From a virus: a DNA stretch of 21,897 bases. Positions 1 to 6,859 of this stretch are shown here, one piece after another. Made by a program: the position numbers and the translations under genes. The notes below the pieces were generated by a model. It ran no database searches, was not told where the DNA came from, and saw only the letters and a list, made by a program, of their open reading frames with translations. The DNA is taken from positions 1 through 21,897 of the IMG/VR virus record IMGVR_UViG_3300009161_000264. One strand, written 5' to 3'. How positions within the stretch are numbered: the stretch's first letter is position 1; each line of letters opens with the position of its first letter.

Positions 1-1
1 C

Positions 2-1381
2 GCTGCTTCTACTTATGCGCCTCTAGCATCACCAACACTTACTGGTACAGTAACTCTTCCAGAATCAACTTCAATTGGAAACGTAAGCAACCTAGAAATA
101 GGATATGTAAACGGAGTAACATCAGGAATTCAAACACAATTAGATGCCAAGCAAGCAGTTGTTGCTAACGTTTCAGATGTTGAAATTGGCTATCTTGATG
201 GCGTAACATCAGCAATTCAAACTCAATTAAATACCAAGCAGCCAGTTGTTGCTAACGTTTCAGATGTTGAAATTGGCCATCTTGATGGCGTAACATCTGG
301 TATTCAGGGTCAGATTGACCTTAAAGCACCACTTGCTTCCCCAACATTTACAGGCACAGTTACCCTGCCAGCATTAACAGTATCTTCAAGCATGCTTGCT
401 GCAGACGCAGTTACTTCTGGAAAAATTGCAAATGGAACAATTATAAATGAAGATATTTCTGCATCAGCAGAAATTGCAACATCTAAAATTTCAGGACTTG
501 ATACAGCTCTTGGGCTTAAAGCACCACTAGCCTCACCAACCTTTACTGGAACAGTAACTCTTCCAGCAGGAACAATTACTACAGGAATGATTCTTGATGG
601 AACAATCGCAGATGCAGATATTAATGCAGCTGCCGCAATTGCTCAGTCTAAGATTTCAGGATTAACTTCTGATCTCTCAAATAAACTATCTTCAGCAACA
701 GCAGCTTCAACATACGCTCCACTGGCTTCACCAACACTTACTGGTGTTCCAGTAGCTCCAACAGCAGCGGCAGCAACAAACACAACACAAATAGCAACAA
801 CTGCTTATGTTCGTGCAGAAGTTGCAGCACTTGTAAATTCCGCAGGAGCAACTCTTGATACTCTTGGTGAGATTGCAACAGCTCTTGGAAATGATGCAAA
901 TCTATCTACAACTCTTACAACTGCAATTGCATTAAAAGCACCACTTGCTTCACCAACATTTACAGGCACAAATACTGTAGCAAATATTACAGTATCTGGA
1001 ACATCAAATATGTCAGCAAATGGTGTGCAGTTTTCAGATGGAACACAAACAAAAGCTGGAGTTCCATCATTAACTACAATTGGAACTACAATTTCTGCAG
1101 CATATAACCTATCAACAGGTGGACTTACATTGAGAGATCAATTAATTCCAATATCAGGAACATATGTTGTAACGGTGCCAACAAATGCAACAACAGCATT
1201 CCCAGTTGGAACTTCAATTGATTTTTATCAATCAGCAGGAACTGTTGCAAGTTTTGCTGGTGCAGTTGGAGTTACAATTAACGCAACTCCAGGATTAAAA
1301 TTAAGAACAACATATTCATCAGCAACATTAACTAAGGTTGCAACAGACACTTGGTTACTAGCGGGCGACTTAACAGCATAA
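2..1381 (+). CDS. Repeat-built tail fibre protein, 5' end cut by the window
   Basis: The frame is open from base 2, so this is the C-terminal 459 residues of a longer protein; the ATG at 392 is internal. The visible protein is almost wholly repeats: three 29-residue units with the core NVSDVEIGYLDGVTS and five copies of a 16-residue APLASPTFTGTVTLP-type module, followed by a non-repetitive C-terminal domain of about 110 residues from GVPSLTTIGTTISAAYNL to the end. Such Ala/Thr/Ser/Gly-rich modules are typical of trimeric phage fibres, where the shaft is repetitive and the tip contacts the host. The role as a distal tail or host-recognition fibre is inferred from composition and repeat style. 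The next structural gene starts 29 bases later, so the two are probably co-transcribed. Confidence 0.8.
   Translation, partial: AASTYAPLASPTLTGTVTLPESTSIGNVSNLEIGYVNGVTSGIQTQLDAKQAVVANVSDVEIGYLDGVTSAIQTQLNTKQPVVANVSDVEIGHLDGVTSGIQGQIDLKAPLASPTFTGTVTLPALTVSSSMLAADAVTSGKIANGTIINEDISASAEIATSKISGLDTALGLKAPLASPTFTGTVTLPAGTITTGMILDGTIADADINAAAAIAQSKISGLTSDLSNKLSSATAASTYAPLASPTLTGVPVAPTAAAATNTTQIATTAYVRAEVAALVNSAGATLDTLGEIATALGNDANLSTTLTTAIALKAPLASPTFTGTNTVANITVSGTSNMSANGVQFSDGTQTKAGVPSLTTIGTTISAAYNLSTGGLTLRDQLIPISGTYVVTVPTNATTAFPVGTSIDFYQSAGTVASFAGAVGVTINATPGLKLRTTYSSATLTKVATDTWLLAGDLTA
14..982 (+). repeat. Dispersed 48-bp fibre module (APLASPTFTG type), five copies
   Basis: Copies are at about 14-61, 323-370, 518-565, 713-760 and 935-982, all in the reading frame. 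Each encodes (K/Y)APLASPT(F/L)TG followed by a Thr/Val-rich end. Gaps between starts are 309, 195, 195 and 222 bases, all multiples of three. The module probably forms a recurring shaft element of the fibre. Confidence 0.85.
80..322 (+). repeat. 87-bp (29-codon) tandem repeat in the fibre gene
   Basis: Units start at 80, 167 and 254 and keep an exact 87-base period. Each encodes a unit beginning NVS(D/N)(V/L)EIG and containing GVTS(G/A)IQ(T/G)Q. Units two and three are nearly identical at the DNA level over about 50 bases, while unit one is diverged (NVSNLEIGYVNG). This suggests a recent duplication on top of an older one. The third unit runs into an APLASPTF module. Confidence 0.9.
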
Positions 1382-1410
1382 TGAAAAAATTAAAGACAGG
1401 GGCTAAATAA

Positions 1411-2421
1411 ATGGCAAATAAGAAAATAGGTAGAAAATCCTCAGCACAGGATAACTTCTTAGAACCAAGTGCAGTAACATCATTAACCGCAACAAATGTT
1501 GGAACTAGCCGTTCATATAATAATGGCGCAGCATCCCTTACATGGTCTTTGCCAGCCGCGTCACCCCCAGCAACACTTTATACAATTACATCAAGCCCAG
1601 TAACAACAACTCAAACTAGTTCAAGCACTAGTTATACGTTTACAGGCTTAGCAAGCGCAACAGCTTATACTTTTACCGTTGTTGCCTCTAATGCTGCTGG
1701 TTCAGCACAATCAACAACATCTAATTCAATAACTGCTACTACAATCCCACAAGCCCCAGCGGCATCAGCTTCTACATCTGCAGCTGGTCCAAGCCCTGTA
1801 CCAGCATCTGGTTCTGATAGAATAACATTTTCTGCCAATGCAACTGGCGGTTCTGCAATTACTTCATATAGAATAACATCTAGCACAAGAGGAGAGCTTT
1901 CTGCAGCCGCGACATCGCCATTTGATACTGCATCACCAGGTGCTGAAACATATACAGTTTTTGCAGTTAATGCTAATGGGTCCTCACTAGGAACCACAAC
2001 CTCCGATCCAGGAACATTTACGCCACCACACTTCCCACCATTCTTCCCACCATTCTTCCCACCACACTTCCCACCGTTCTTCCCACCATTCTTCCCACCA
2101 CACTTCCCACCATTCTTCCCACCACACTTCCCACCGTTCTTCCCACCATTCTTTCCACCACACTTCCCACCATTCTTCCCACCACACTTCCCACCATTCT
2201 TCCCACCATTCTTCCCACCGTTCTTCCCACCGTTCTTCCCACCATACTTCCCACCGTTCTTCCCACCACACTTCCCACCGTTCTTCCCACCGTTCTTCCC
2301 ACCGTTCTTCCCACCGTTCTTCCCACCACACTTCCCACCGTTCTTCCCACCACACTTTGTTGGCGCCAGTTATACATATTGTTCTTGTTGTTGCTGCGGT
2401 GGAAACACATGGTTCTGTTAA
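1411..2421 (+). CDS. Virion surface protein: two FnIII-like domains plus a PPxF repeat domain and Cys-rich tail
   Basis: 336 residues. Residues about 18-111 and 113-204 look like two fibronectin type III-type beta sandwiches: the first has [32 protein letters not shown] and TATTIPQAP. Residues 205-316 are 28 uninterrupted Pro-Pro-X-Phe units (X is His, Phe or once Tyr), half proline in all. The last 20 residues hold six cysteines, four of them consecutive (CSCCCCGG...C). FnIII domains on phage tail proteins usually aid weak binding to cell-surface polymers. There is no signal peptide. An AGGGG at 1398-1402 is a likely ribosome binding site. Position next to a fibre gene supports a tail or decoration protein; the PPxF domain's role is unknown. 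It could be a stiff extended rod or a substrate for the oxygenases encoded downstream. Confidence 0.7.
   Translation: MANKKIGRKSSAQDNFLEPSAVTSLTATNVGTSRSYNNGAASLTWSLPAASPPATLYTITSSPVTTTQTSSSTSYTFTGLASATAYTFTVVASNAAGSAQSTTSNSITATTIPQAPAASASTSAAGPSPVPASGSDRITFSANATGGSAITSYRITSSTRGELSAAATSPFDTASPGAETYTVFAVNANGSSLGTTTSDPGTFTPPHFPPFFPPFFPPHFPPFFPPFFPPHFPPFFPPHFPPFFPPFFPPHFPPFFPPHFPPFFPPFFPPFFPPFFPPYFPPFFPPHFPPFFPPFFPPFFPPFFPPHFPPFFPPHFVGASYTYCSCCCCGGNTWFC
2023..2358 (+). repeat. 12-bp tandem repeat, 28 units, encoding (Pro-Pro-X-Phe)28
   Basis: Exact 12-base period over 336 bases, with units of the form ccaccacacttc or ccac(c/c)(a/g)ttcttc type. X is His in units 1, 4, 7, 9, 12, 14, 21, 26 and 28, Tyr in unit 19 and Phe elsewhere. 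A higher-order pattern is visible: units 14-20 (2179-2262) and 21-27 (2263-2346) are an 84-bp near duplicate. His and Phe codons here (cac, ttc) differ at two bases while the proline wobble base drifts freely. The repeat has no spacers and is coding, so it is not a CRISPR array. Confidence 0.97.
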
Positions 2422-2432
2422 TTAATATCAGT

Positions 2433-2454
2433 GGGGCGGTAGAAATATCGCCCC
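2433..2454 (+). terminator. GAAA-tetraloop hairpin after the PPxF gene
   Basis: GGGGCGGTA at 2433-2441 pairs with TATCGCCCC at 2446-2454 (one G-T wobble), enclosing a GAAA loop. It begins 12 bases after the stop codon and just before a promoter, which fits a transcription boundary. There is no T-run after it, so termination would be imperfect, or the hairpin may protect the 3' end. Confidence 0.6.
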
Positions 2455-2460
2455 CAGGTA

Positions 2461-2489
2461 TTGATAAAATTAAAAAGTTAATGTATAAT
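2461..2489 (+). promoter_or_regulatory. Sigma70-type promoter for the oxygenase operon
   Basis: TTGATA at 2461-2466, a 17-base spacer, and a perfect TATAAT at 2484-2489. A start of transcription near 2496 would put the AAGGAG of the first gene almost at the 5' end of the mRNA, giving a very short leader. It sits right after the 2433-2454 hairpin and is the only strong promoter I see before 8423 in this gene cluster. Confidence 0.7.
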
Positions 2490-2506
2490 TCTATAAAGGA
2501 GAAAAA

Positions 2507-2950
2507 ATGCCAAAGTTTGCATATGTAAAAAATGGAACAGTCAAATATGTTCAATTAATTAGTTCGTCTAATCCAGCGCAAGATAGGTGGATAGCTTTAA
2601 ATAGATCTGGAGTTGTTTTAAAATACTCATCTAATTATGACATTATGCCAGGGGACTTATTTGTAGATGATAAATTCTATAAGAAAGATATAGAAACTGA
2701 TGCCACTACCTTAGCAGAAGAAGCCGACTTTGGGTTACCAGCAGTAAGATTTGCAGGAATTATAGATGGCGAAGTAGTAGGGCAATGGGGAGAAGGCAAA
2801 GAACTCTTTGATACTCAAGAAGAAATTGATGAATTTATTGATGATGTACTCACTTCAGAAATAGTTGAAGTAAGCAAAGCCGAACAGTTTTTAGTTGAAA
2901 AAGGTTGGCTCTATGATGGAGTTGATTTTACTAATCCAAACAATGTTTAA
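2507..2950 (+). CDS. Small accessory protein, possibly tail-fibre related
   Basis: 147 residues, acidic, soluble, no membrane segment. The N-terminal half has alternating beta-strand-like patterns ([30 protein letters not shown]) and the C-terminus ends [13 protein letters not shown]. That ending resembles the GW-Y-G-x-F-x-P ends of many phage tail fibre assembly or tail accessory proteins, but I cannot place it in a named family. The start is supported by AAGGAG at 2496-2501. It is the first gene of the operon and its stop overlaps the next start (TAATG). Function is not assigned. Confidence 0.65.
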   Translation: MPKFAYVKNGTVKYVQLISSSNPAQDRWIALNRSGVVLKYSSNYDIMPGDLFVDDKFYKKDIETDATTLAEEADFGLPAVRFAGIIDGEVVGQWGEGKELFDTQEEIDEFIDDVLTSEIVEVSKAEQFLVEKGWLYDGVDFTNPNNV

Positions 2951-3201
2951 TGACCGAAAAAGAAAATAAACAAAGCGCCTGGCAAAAGTATAAAGAAAAT
3001 TTAGGAACCACTAGACCGTGGGATCTTTTAAATCCAGCTACAGAATATGTAGACGCAAGCGTATCTAAAGAAAGATTTGACATTTGTCTTTCCTGTCCAG
3101 AATTAATAAAATTAACAAAGCAATGTAAACAATGTGGATGTTTTATGGTCTTGAAAACTAAATTACAAGACGCTACCTGCCCGTTAGGAAAATGGAGCTA
3201 A
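2950..3201 (+). CDS. Six-cysteine zinc-ribbon-like mini-protein
   Basis: 83 residues. Cysteines sit at about 46, 49, 59, 62, 64 and 77 in the arrangement CLSC, CKQCGC and TCPLGKW. Two CxxC knuckles and a nearby extra cysteine suggest a zinc or other metal site. Small proteins with this CxxC-CxxCGCF...CP(I/L)GKW pattern recur in marine and freshwater phage genomes to my knowledge, but I know of no proven function. The N-terminal 40 residues are charged and probably flexible. It starts inside the previous stop (TAATG) and ends 4 bases before an oxygenase gene. A partner or metal-handling role for the operon is only a guess. Confidence 0.7.
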   Translation: MTEKENKQSAWQKYKENLGTTRPWDLLNPATEYVDASVSKERFDICLSCPELIKLTKQCKQCGCFMVLKTKLQDATCPLGKWS

Positions 3202-3205
3202 AAAG

Positions 3206-3865
3206 ATGTATGAAAAAGAAGAGCTTGCCCCAGGAATTTGGGTTTACAGAGATGTAATAAAAAAAGAATTTGATATTACAAATCGGCTTGAATCGGGAAT
3301 TATAAATTCTAAAGGTATTCATACATGGAGAGATGCAACAGTAGGATACAGAGAAAAAAAACCAGAATATAGAGATTGCGTTGATTTTAAATGGAAAAAA
3401 TTTGATGAAGGCCCAGGTAATAAATTTGATCGTGAAATAAACTCCGTTTGGCAAGATGTTTATGATGCACAAAAAATAGCACTAGATGATTATTGTTCAT
3501 TTTACAATATTGACATGAAGTATTGGGAAGCTATGAACTTTATTAAATATGGACCAGGTCAACATTTCTCTTATCATGCAGATCACGGATGGTCTTATAT
3601 ATCAACAGTTTCAATGGTTGCATATATTAACGATGATTATGAAGAGGGCGGATTGAGATTTGATAAGTTTGATTTAACAATTAAACCCACTGCAGGAGAT
3701 TTATATATCTTCCCTTCAACATTTTTATTCTCTCATGCAGCATTACCAGTAAAATCAGGATTAAAATACTCTATTGTAACAATGACTGATTATAATGATA
3801 AAACGCATAATGAACAATTTTATAAACAGTTTATGTCGGAAGATTCAATTAAAGACGGGTATTAA
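3206..3865 (+). CDS. 2OG-Fe(II) oxygenase, prolyl 4-hydroxylase-like (1 of 7)
   Basis: 219 residues. A P4H-type double-stranded beta helix is evident: metal ligands H124 and D126 (YHADHG), the strand motif INDDYEEGG at 141-149, a KPTAGDLYIFP strand at 160-170, the third ligand H177 and K187 ten residues later as the expected 2-oxoglutarate-binding base. This family couples 2-oxoglutarate decarboxylation to hydroxylation, often of proline in P4H-like members; the actual substrate is unknown. The N-terminus (LAPGIWVYRDVI) matches the N-terminal motif of the paralogues at 6005, 7606, 8457 and 9185. GGAG at 3193-3196 supports the start. The protein is expected to be cytoplasmic. Confidence 0.9.
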   Translation: MYEKEELAPGIWVYRDVIKKEFDITNRLESGIINSKGIHTWRDATVGYREKKPEYRDCVDFKWKKFDEGPGNKFDREINSVWQDVYDAQKIALDDYCSFYNIDMKYWEAMNFIKYGPGQHFSYHADHGWSYISTVSMVAYINDDYEEGGLRFDKFDLTIKPTAGDLYIFPSTFLFSHAALPVKSGLKYSIVTMTDYNDKTHNEQFYKQFMSEDSIKDGY

Positions 3866-3867
3866 TT

Positions 3868-4602
3868 GTGGACTTTGATGTCTATAAGATTGACCCAATT
3901 AATTCCGCCGACATCCAGCCACTTGGAATTAAAAGGCAATGGATGGAAGAAACTTCTGACAAACACGCCTATCACTGTTTTCCAGTAAGTCTTTCTAATG
4001 CGCTTGGTTGGGGAATATCCTTTCCCACAGACATATCTTTTATTTGGGACGGCATTTCAGATTCAACTGATACTCATGTTCAAGTTTTAAGCGGGAAACA
4101 ATTTGTATCAACCGCAAGAGCCAATGCAACTATAAGCTTCAATACTAATCTTGTAATAACCACTAAAGACAATTTATCCATGCTTGCTATGCCAACTCCA
4201 AATTGGCCAATAGACGGAGTATGGCCATTCACAACATTAATTAGCACATCCTTTTTTAAAGGAACTTTTCCTATAGCCTGGAGAATAACTAAAAAAGATA
4301 AAATTATTACAATTCCTGCAAATACCCCAGTTGCTTCAATTATTCCAATATCTCTTTCTGAATTAAGTGGGTCTGTAGCAACCCTAAAACGGTACCAAGA
4401 TTTGCCTCAAAATTTCTTTCCAAAAGAAGATTATGGTAAGATTGTTAGCGATATAAATAAGTCTGGTAAGTGGACAGATTTTTATAGAGATGCCGTAGAT
4501 CATAAAAGAAATTCTATAGGAAGTCATGAAGTAAAAGCGCTAAGGCTAAAAGTAGATAATACTTTGTTTGATGGACCAGAGGGATGTGGAATTCCAAAAT
4601 GA
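3868..4602 (+). CDS. DUF6065-like protein
   Basis: 244 residues with a GTG start two bases after the previous stop. The pattern I recall for DUF6065 is visible in order: W25 in KRQWMEET, a HCFPVSLSNALGWGI block at 36-50, a MPTPNWPIDGVWPFTTLI block at 108-125, FPIAWRI at 134-140 and IPANTPVASIIPI at 149-161, then a more polar helical C-terminus. The family has no established function that I know of. It appears to be a beta-rich, possibly double-stranded-beta-helix fold, but that is inference. It lies between two oxygenase genes and next to a second protein with the same C-terminal block, so a shared process is likely. Confidence 0.6.
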   Translation: MDFDVYKIDPINSADIQPLGIKRQWMEETSDKHAYHCFPVSLSNALGWGISFPTDISFIWDGISDSTDTHVQVLSGKQFVSTARANATISFNTNLVITTKDNLSMLAMPTPNWPIDGVWPFTTLISTSFFKGTFPIAWRITKKDKIITIPANTPVASIIPISLSELSGSVATLKRYQDLPQNFFPKEDYGKIVSDINKSGKWTDFYRDAVDHKRNSIGSHEVKALRLKVDNTLFDGPEGCGIPK

Positions 4603-5318
4603 ATAAAATTAAATTTCATTCAAATAAATCTTATAATAAAGAAGAAACTGCTCCTATGCCAATGGCAAAAGTTATTCCTAAATGGTGGCGAGATGCTGAT
4701 ATATACATAAAAGACTTTTATGGAGATTTTGTTTCTAATCAATCAAATGATGGTGGTAAAGCTCTTAATTTTAAAGCATGCCCAGCAATGCTGGATACAT
4801 TTACAACAGGATATACATTAGTGACTCCATGTGAAATTGAATTTTATGAAAAAAATGGAAGAATTAAAGCAAAGTTTCCAGTGGAGTTTGAGGACTTTGT
4901 TGGAGAGCGTGGAGTATCAATGGGTTTTGCAGTGCCTCCAGGGTATGAAGCAAATCATTTTCATTGGTATGCAAATTGGGCGCCACAATTACCAGATGGA
5001 TATAGTTCTATTTATGTTCCTCCAATTAATCATTTTGATTTGCCGTGGATTACTGTCGGTGGTATAATAGATAGCGATAAGGTAACAACTTCTGGACTTA
5101 TTCCATTTTTTATTAAAAAGGGTTTTACTGGAATAGTACCGCAAGGGACCCCATACCTGCAGATTATTCCTTTTAAAAGAGAAGATTGGGAATCAGAAAT
5201 AATTTTTCATAAAAAGTTAGAAATTATGACTAAGGCAAAAAATACCTCTGATTTATTTAGACAGCCAGAAGGCGGAGTCTATAAAAAGTTATTCTGGACA
5301 AGGAGAAAGTACAAGTAA
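4599..5318 (+). CDS. Second DUF6065-like or related protein
   Basis: 239 residues from the ATG at 4599, which overlaps the upstream TGA (ATGA); an in-frame ATG at 4584 is possible but adds only MWNSK. The N-terminus has PMPMAKVIPKWWRD, then a FKACPAMLDTFTTGY block at 58-72, a long beta-rich middle with NHFHWYANW, and GIVPQGTPYLQIIPFKREDW at 178-197. The last block aligns with IPANTPVASIIPI of the gene before it, so the two are probably distant paralogues, here with stronger sequence than function clues. Proteins like this are seen as neighbours of 2OG oxygenases in other environmental phages as far as I recall. Function unknown. Confidence 0.6.
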   Translation: MNKIKFHSNKSYNKEETAPMPMAKVIPKWWRDADIYIKDFYGDFVSNQSNDGGKALNFKACPAMLDTFTTGYTLVTPCEIEFYEKNGRIKAKFPVEFEDFVGERGVSMGFAVPPGYEANHFHWYANWAPQLPDGYSSIYVPPINHFDLPWITVGGIIDSDKVTTSGLIPFFIKKGFTGIVPQGTPYLQIIPFKREDWESEIIFHKKLEIMTKAKNTSDLFRQPEGGVYKKLFWTRRKYK

Positions 5319-6008
5319 ATGCAAAATCAAGTTAATACCAACGACGCCCACGATTACAGATCTCTTGGATCAATTACGCCTTCAGGATTTTTTGGCACAG
5401 GCCCAGAAAATATTGTAGAATTAAAAAACTTTTTAACAGACGAAGAAAGAGAAAGACTTACTAATTTTGCTAGAACAAACAAGACTTGGGATATAACAGA
5501 TTCTCATGTAAATGAAAATGGAACAGTTATTTATGATGCCAGTGCCTGGGCTGATAGAGTCTGCACAAGAAGGTCGATGGAAATTTGTTCAGACCCACAG
5601 ATTGTTGATGTTGTAGAAGGATTAATTTCTAGACTTCGATTAGAGGTAGAAAAATTTTTTAAAGTTAAAGTTCAGGCAACAGGCCCAGCTATAGTTAGAT
5701 GGCCAGTTGGTACTAGACAAGATCCACATGCAGATAAAGAGTTACATGAAGGACCCGATGCGGGAACCCCAAATGATTTTCCACATTACGACCTAGCGTC
5801 TTTGTTTTATTTTAATGATGACTATGAGGGCGGAGAGCTTTTTTTCCCAGTACAAGGTATTGAATTTAAACCAGTTGGAGGCTCAGCATATTTTTTCCCT
5901 GGAGATAAAGGGTATATTCATGGAGTAAGGCCAATAATACAAGGCGGAAGGTATACATCACCATTCTTTTGGCAAATACTAGAACACACTGGAGACAAAA
6001 AGCCATGA
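5319..6008 (+). CDS. 2OG-Fe(II) oxygenase, prolyl 4-hydroxylase-like (2 of 7)
   Basis: 229 residues. Ligands H137 and D139 (DPHADKE), FNDDYEGGELFF at 165-176, PVGGSAYFFP at 185-194, third ligand H201 (YIHGV) and R211 ten residues later for the 2-oxoglutarate carboxylate. This is closer to the classical prolyl 4-hydroxylase layout than its neighbours: the N-terminal NIVELKNFLTDEERERL segment is a standard P4H opening, shared here only with the gene at 6849. It follows the previous stop directly (TAAATG), with AAGGAG in the preceding gene as ribosome binding site, and its stop overlaps the next start (ATGA), so translational coupling is likely. Substrate unknown. Confidence 0.9.
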   Translation: MQNQVNTNDAHDYRSLGSITPSGFFGTGPENIVELKNFLTDEERERLTNFARTNKTWDITDSHVNENGTVIYDASAWADRVCTRRSMEICSDPQIVDVVEGLISRLRLEVEKFFKVKVQATGPAIVRWPVGTRQDPHADKELHEGPDAGTPNDFPHYDLASLFYFNDDYEGGELFFPVQGIEFKPVGGSAYFFPGDKGYIHGVRPIIQGGRYTSPFFWQILEHTGDKKP

Positions 6009-6859
6009 CACTAGAATACGTAGAAATTTATCCAAAAATATTTGTTTTTAAAAATCCATGGAAAGATATTGATTTACTTGTAGAAACAATAAAAAAGTCG
6101 GAAGAAGAACCAGAAGGATCAGCCCTTCATTGGAAAGGCTGGTACACATTTGGCAAAGAAGCAGATCAATTTGACCATTCAGTAGTAGAGTCAGATAGAA
6201 AACAAACTGAGTTAAAGTTATGGAATGAAATAATTGAAGTTTTTCATGAAACAACATCTTATTATGCAAACAAATTTAATATACCAGTCGATAAAGATAA
6301 AAAAGTTTTTAATAAAGATGCTGGAACAGAAGATTTTATGTGGAAACTTATGGGACCATCTATATGCAAGTATGACGTAGGTGCAGGAATTGAAGATGAA
6401 GACCTAGCTATGCACGTTCATACAGACTATCAGAGGGAGTACCATGATTTTAGAGGGTACAAGTTTGCTTTTACCTGCACAATGTATTTAAACGATGACT
6501 ATGAGGGCGGCGGAGTAGAATATTTGGTTGACAACAAAGCTCTTTATTATAAACCAGAAAAAGGAGATGTTTTAATATTTCCAGCAGGAGATCCAGATTT
6601 TCTTTCTGATCAGGGTGAATACTATATGCACGGAGTAAAAAAAGTAGCTGTTAACCCAAAGTACTTTATTAGAAACCACTGGGTTAGATTTTATCCTGGA
6701 TCAAAAGAGTGGTTAGAAAATGAAGAATTATACGGTAAAGAAATGTGGAAAGAAATGGAAATTGCCAGAACAAAAAAAGAAAGAACAGAAGGCAAATATC
6801 AAAGTCTAAACTACGATGAAATTAAAAAGCTAGAAAGGATTATCTTAAATGACATTTAA
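6005..6859 (+). CDS. 2OG-Fe(II) oxygenase, prolyl 4-hydroxylase-like (3 of 7), with C-terminal extension
   Basis: 284 residues from the ATG at 6005, chosen because it overlaps the upstream stop as ATGA and gives the N-terminal EIYPKIFVFKN shared with paralogues; an earlier in-frame ATG at 5969 lies well inside the previous gene. Ligands H139 and D141 (HVHTDYQ), LNDDYEGGG at 162-170, KPEKGDVLIFP at 183-193, third ligand H209 (YMHGV) and K219. It has a lysine- and glutamate-rich extension of about 50 residues after the catalytic domain (from PGSKEWLENEELYG), which most of its paralogues lack. The extension could be for protein contacts. Substrate unknown. Confidence 0.88.
   Translation: MTLEYVEIYPKIFVFKNPWKDIDLLVETIKKSEEEPEGSALHWKGWYTFGKEADQFDHSVVESDRKQTELKLWNEIIEVFHETTSYYANKFNIPVDKDKKVFNKDAGTEDFMWKLMGPSICKYDVGAGIEDEDLAMHVHTDYQREYHDFRGYKFAFTCTMYLNDDYEGGGVEYLVDNKALYYKPEKGDVLIFPAGDPDFLSDQGEYYMHGVKKVAVNPKYFIRNHWVRFYPGSKEWLENEELYGKEMWKEMEIARTKKERTEGKYQSLNYDEIKKLERIILNDI

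Noticed and set aside
1381-1410. Nine-residue open frame between fibre and FnIII genes (starts in the fibre stop, ends next to the next ATG)
   Set aside because: Too short to support as a gene and no ribosome binding site of its own; it might be chance coupling of the two genes.
2023-2358. CRISPR-like array
   Set aside because: Period is 12 bases with no spacers, and the tract is in frame in a coding gene.
2023-2358. Collagen-like domain as the oxygenase substrate
   Set aside because: No Gly-X-Y periodicity is present; the repeat is Pro-Pro-X-Phe. Any hydroxylase link rests on proline density, not on collagen.
2018-2554. Antisense open frames opposite the PPxF repeat (2018-2554 and 1987-2355)
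   Set aside because: They are the complement of a 12-bp repeat, which keeps all six frames free of stops. Their low-complexity WWEE and VGRT products and lack of promoter or ribosome binding site show they are shadows.
4831-5067. Overlapping same-strand and antisense frames within real genes (for example 4831-5067, 13310-13549, 19686-19988 antisense)
   Set aside because: Each lies wholly or mostly inside a well-supported gene in another frame, with no start signal or recognisable domain.
5969-6004. Upstream start at 5969 for the third oxygenase (and 8412 for the sixth, 4584 for the second DUF6065-like gene)
   Set aside because: Starts at 6005, 8457 and 4599 have stop-start overlap or a ribosome binding site and match the N-termini of paralogues better.
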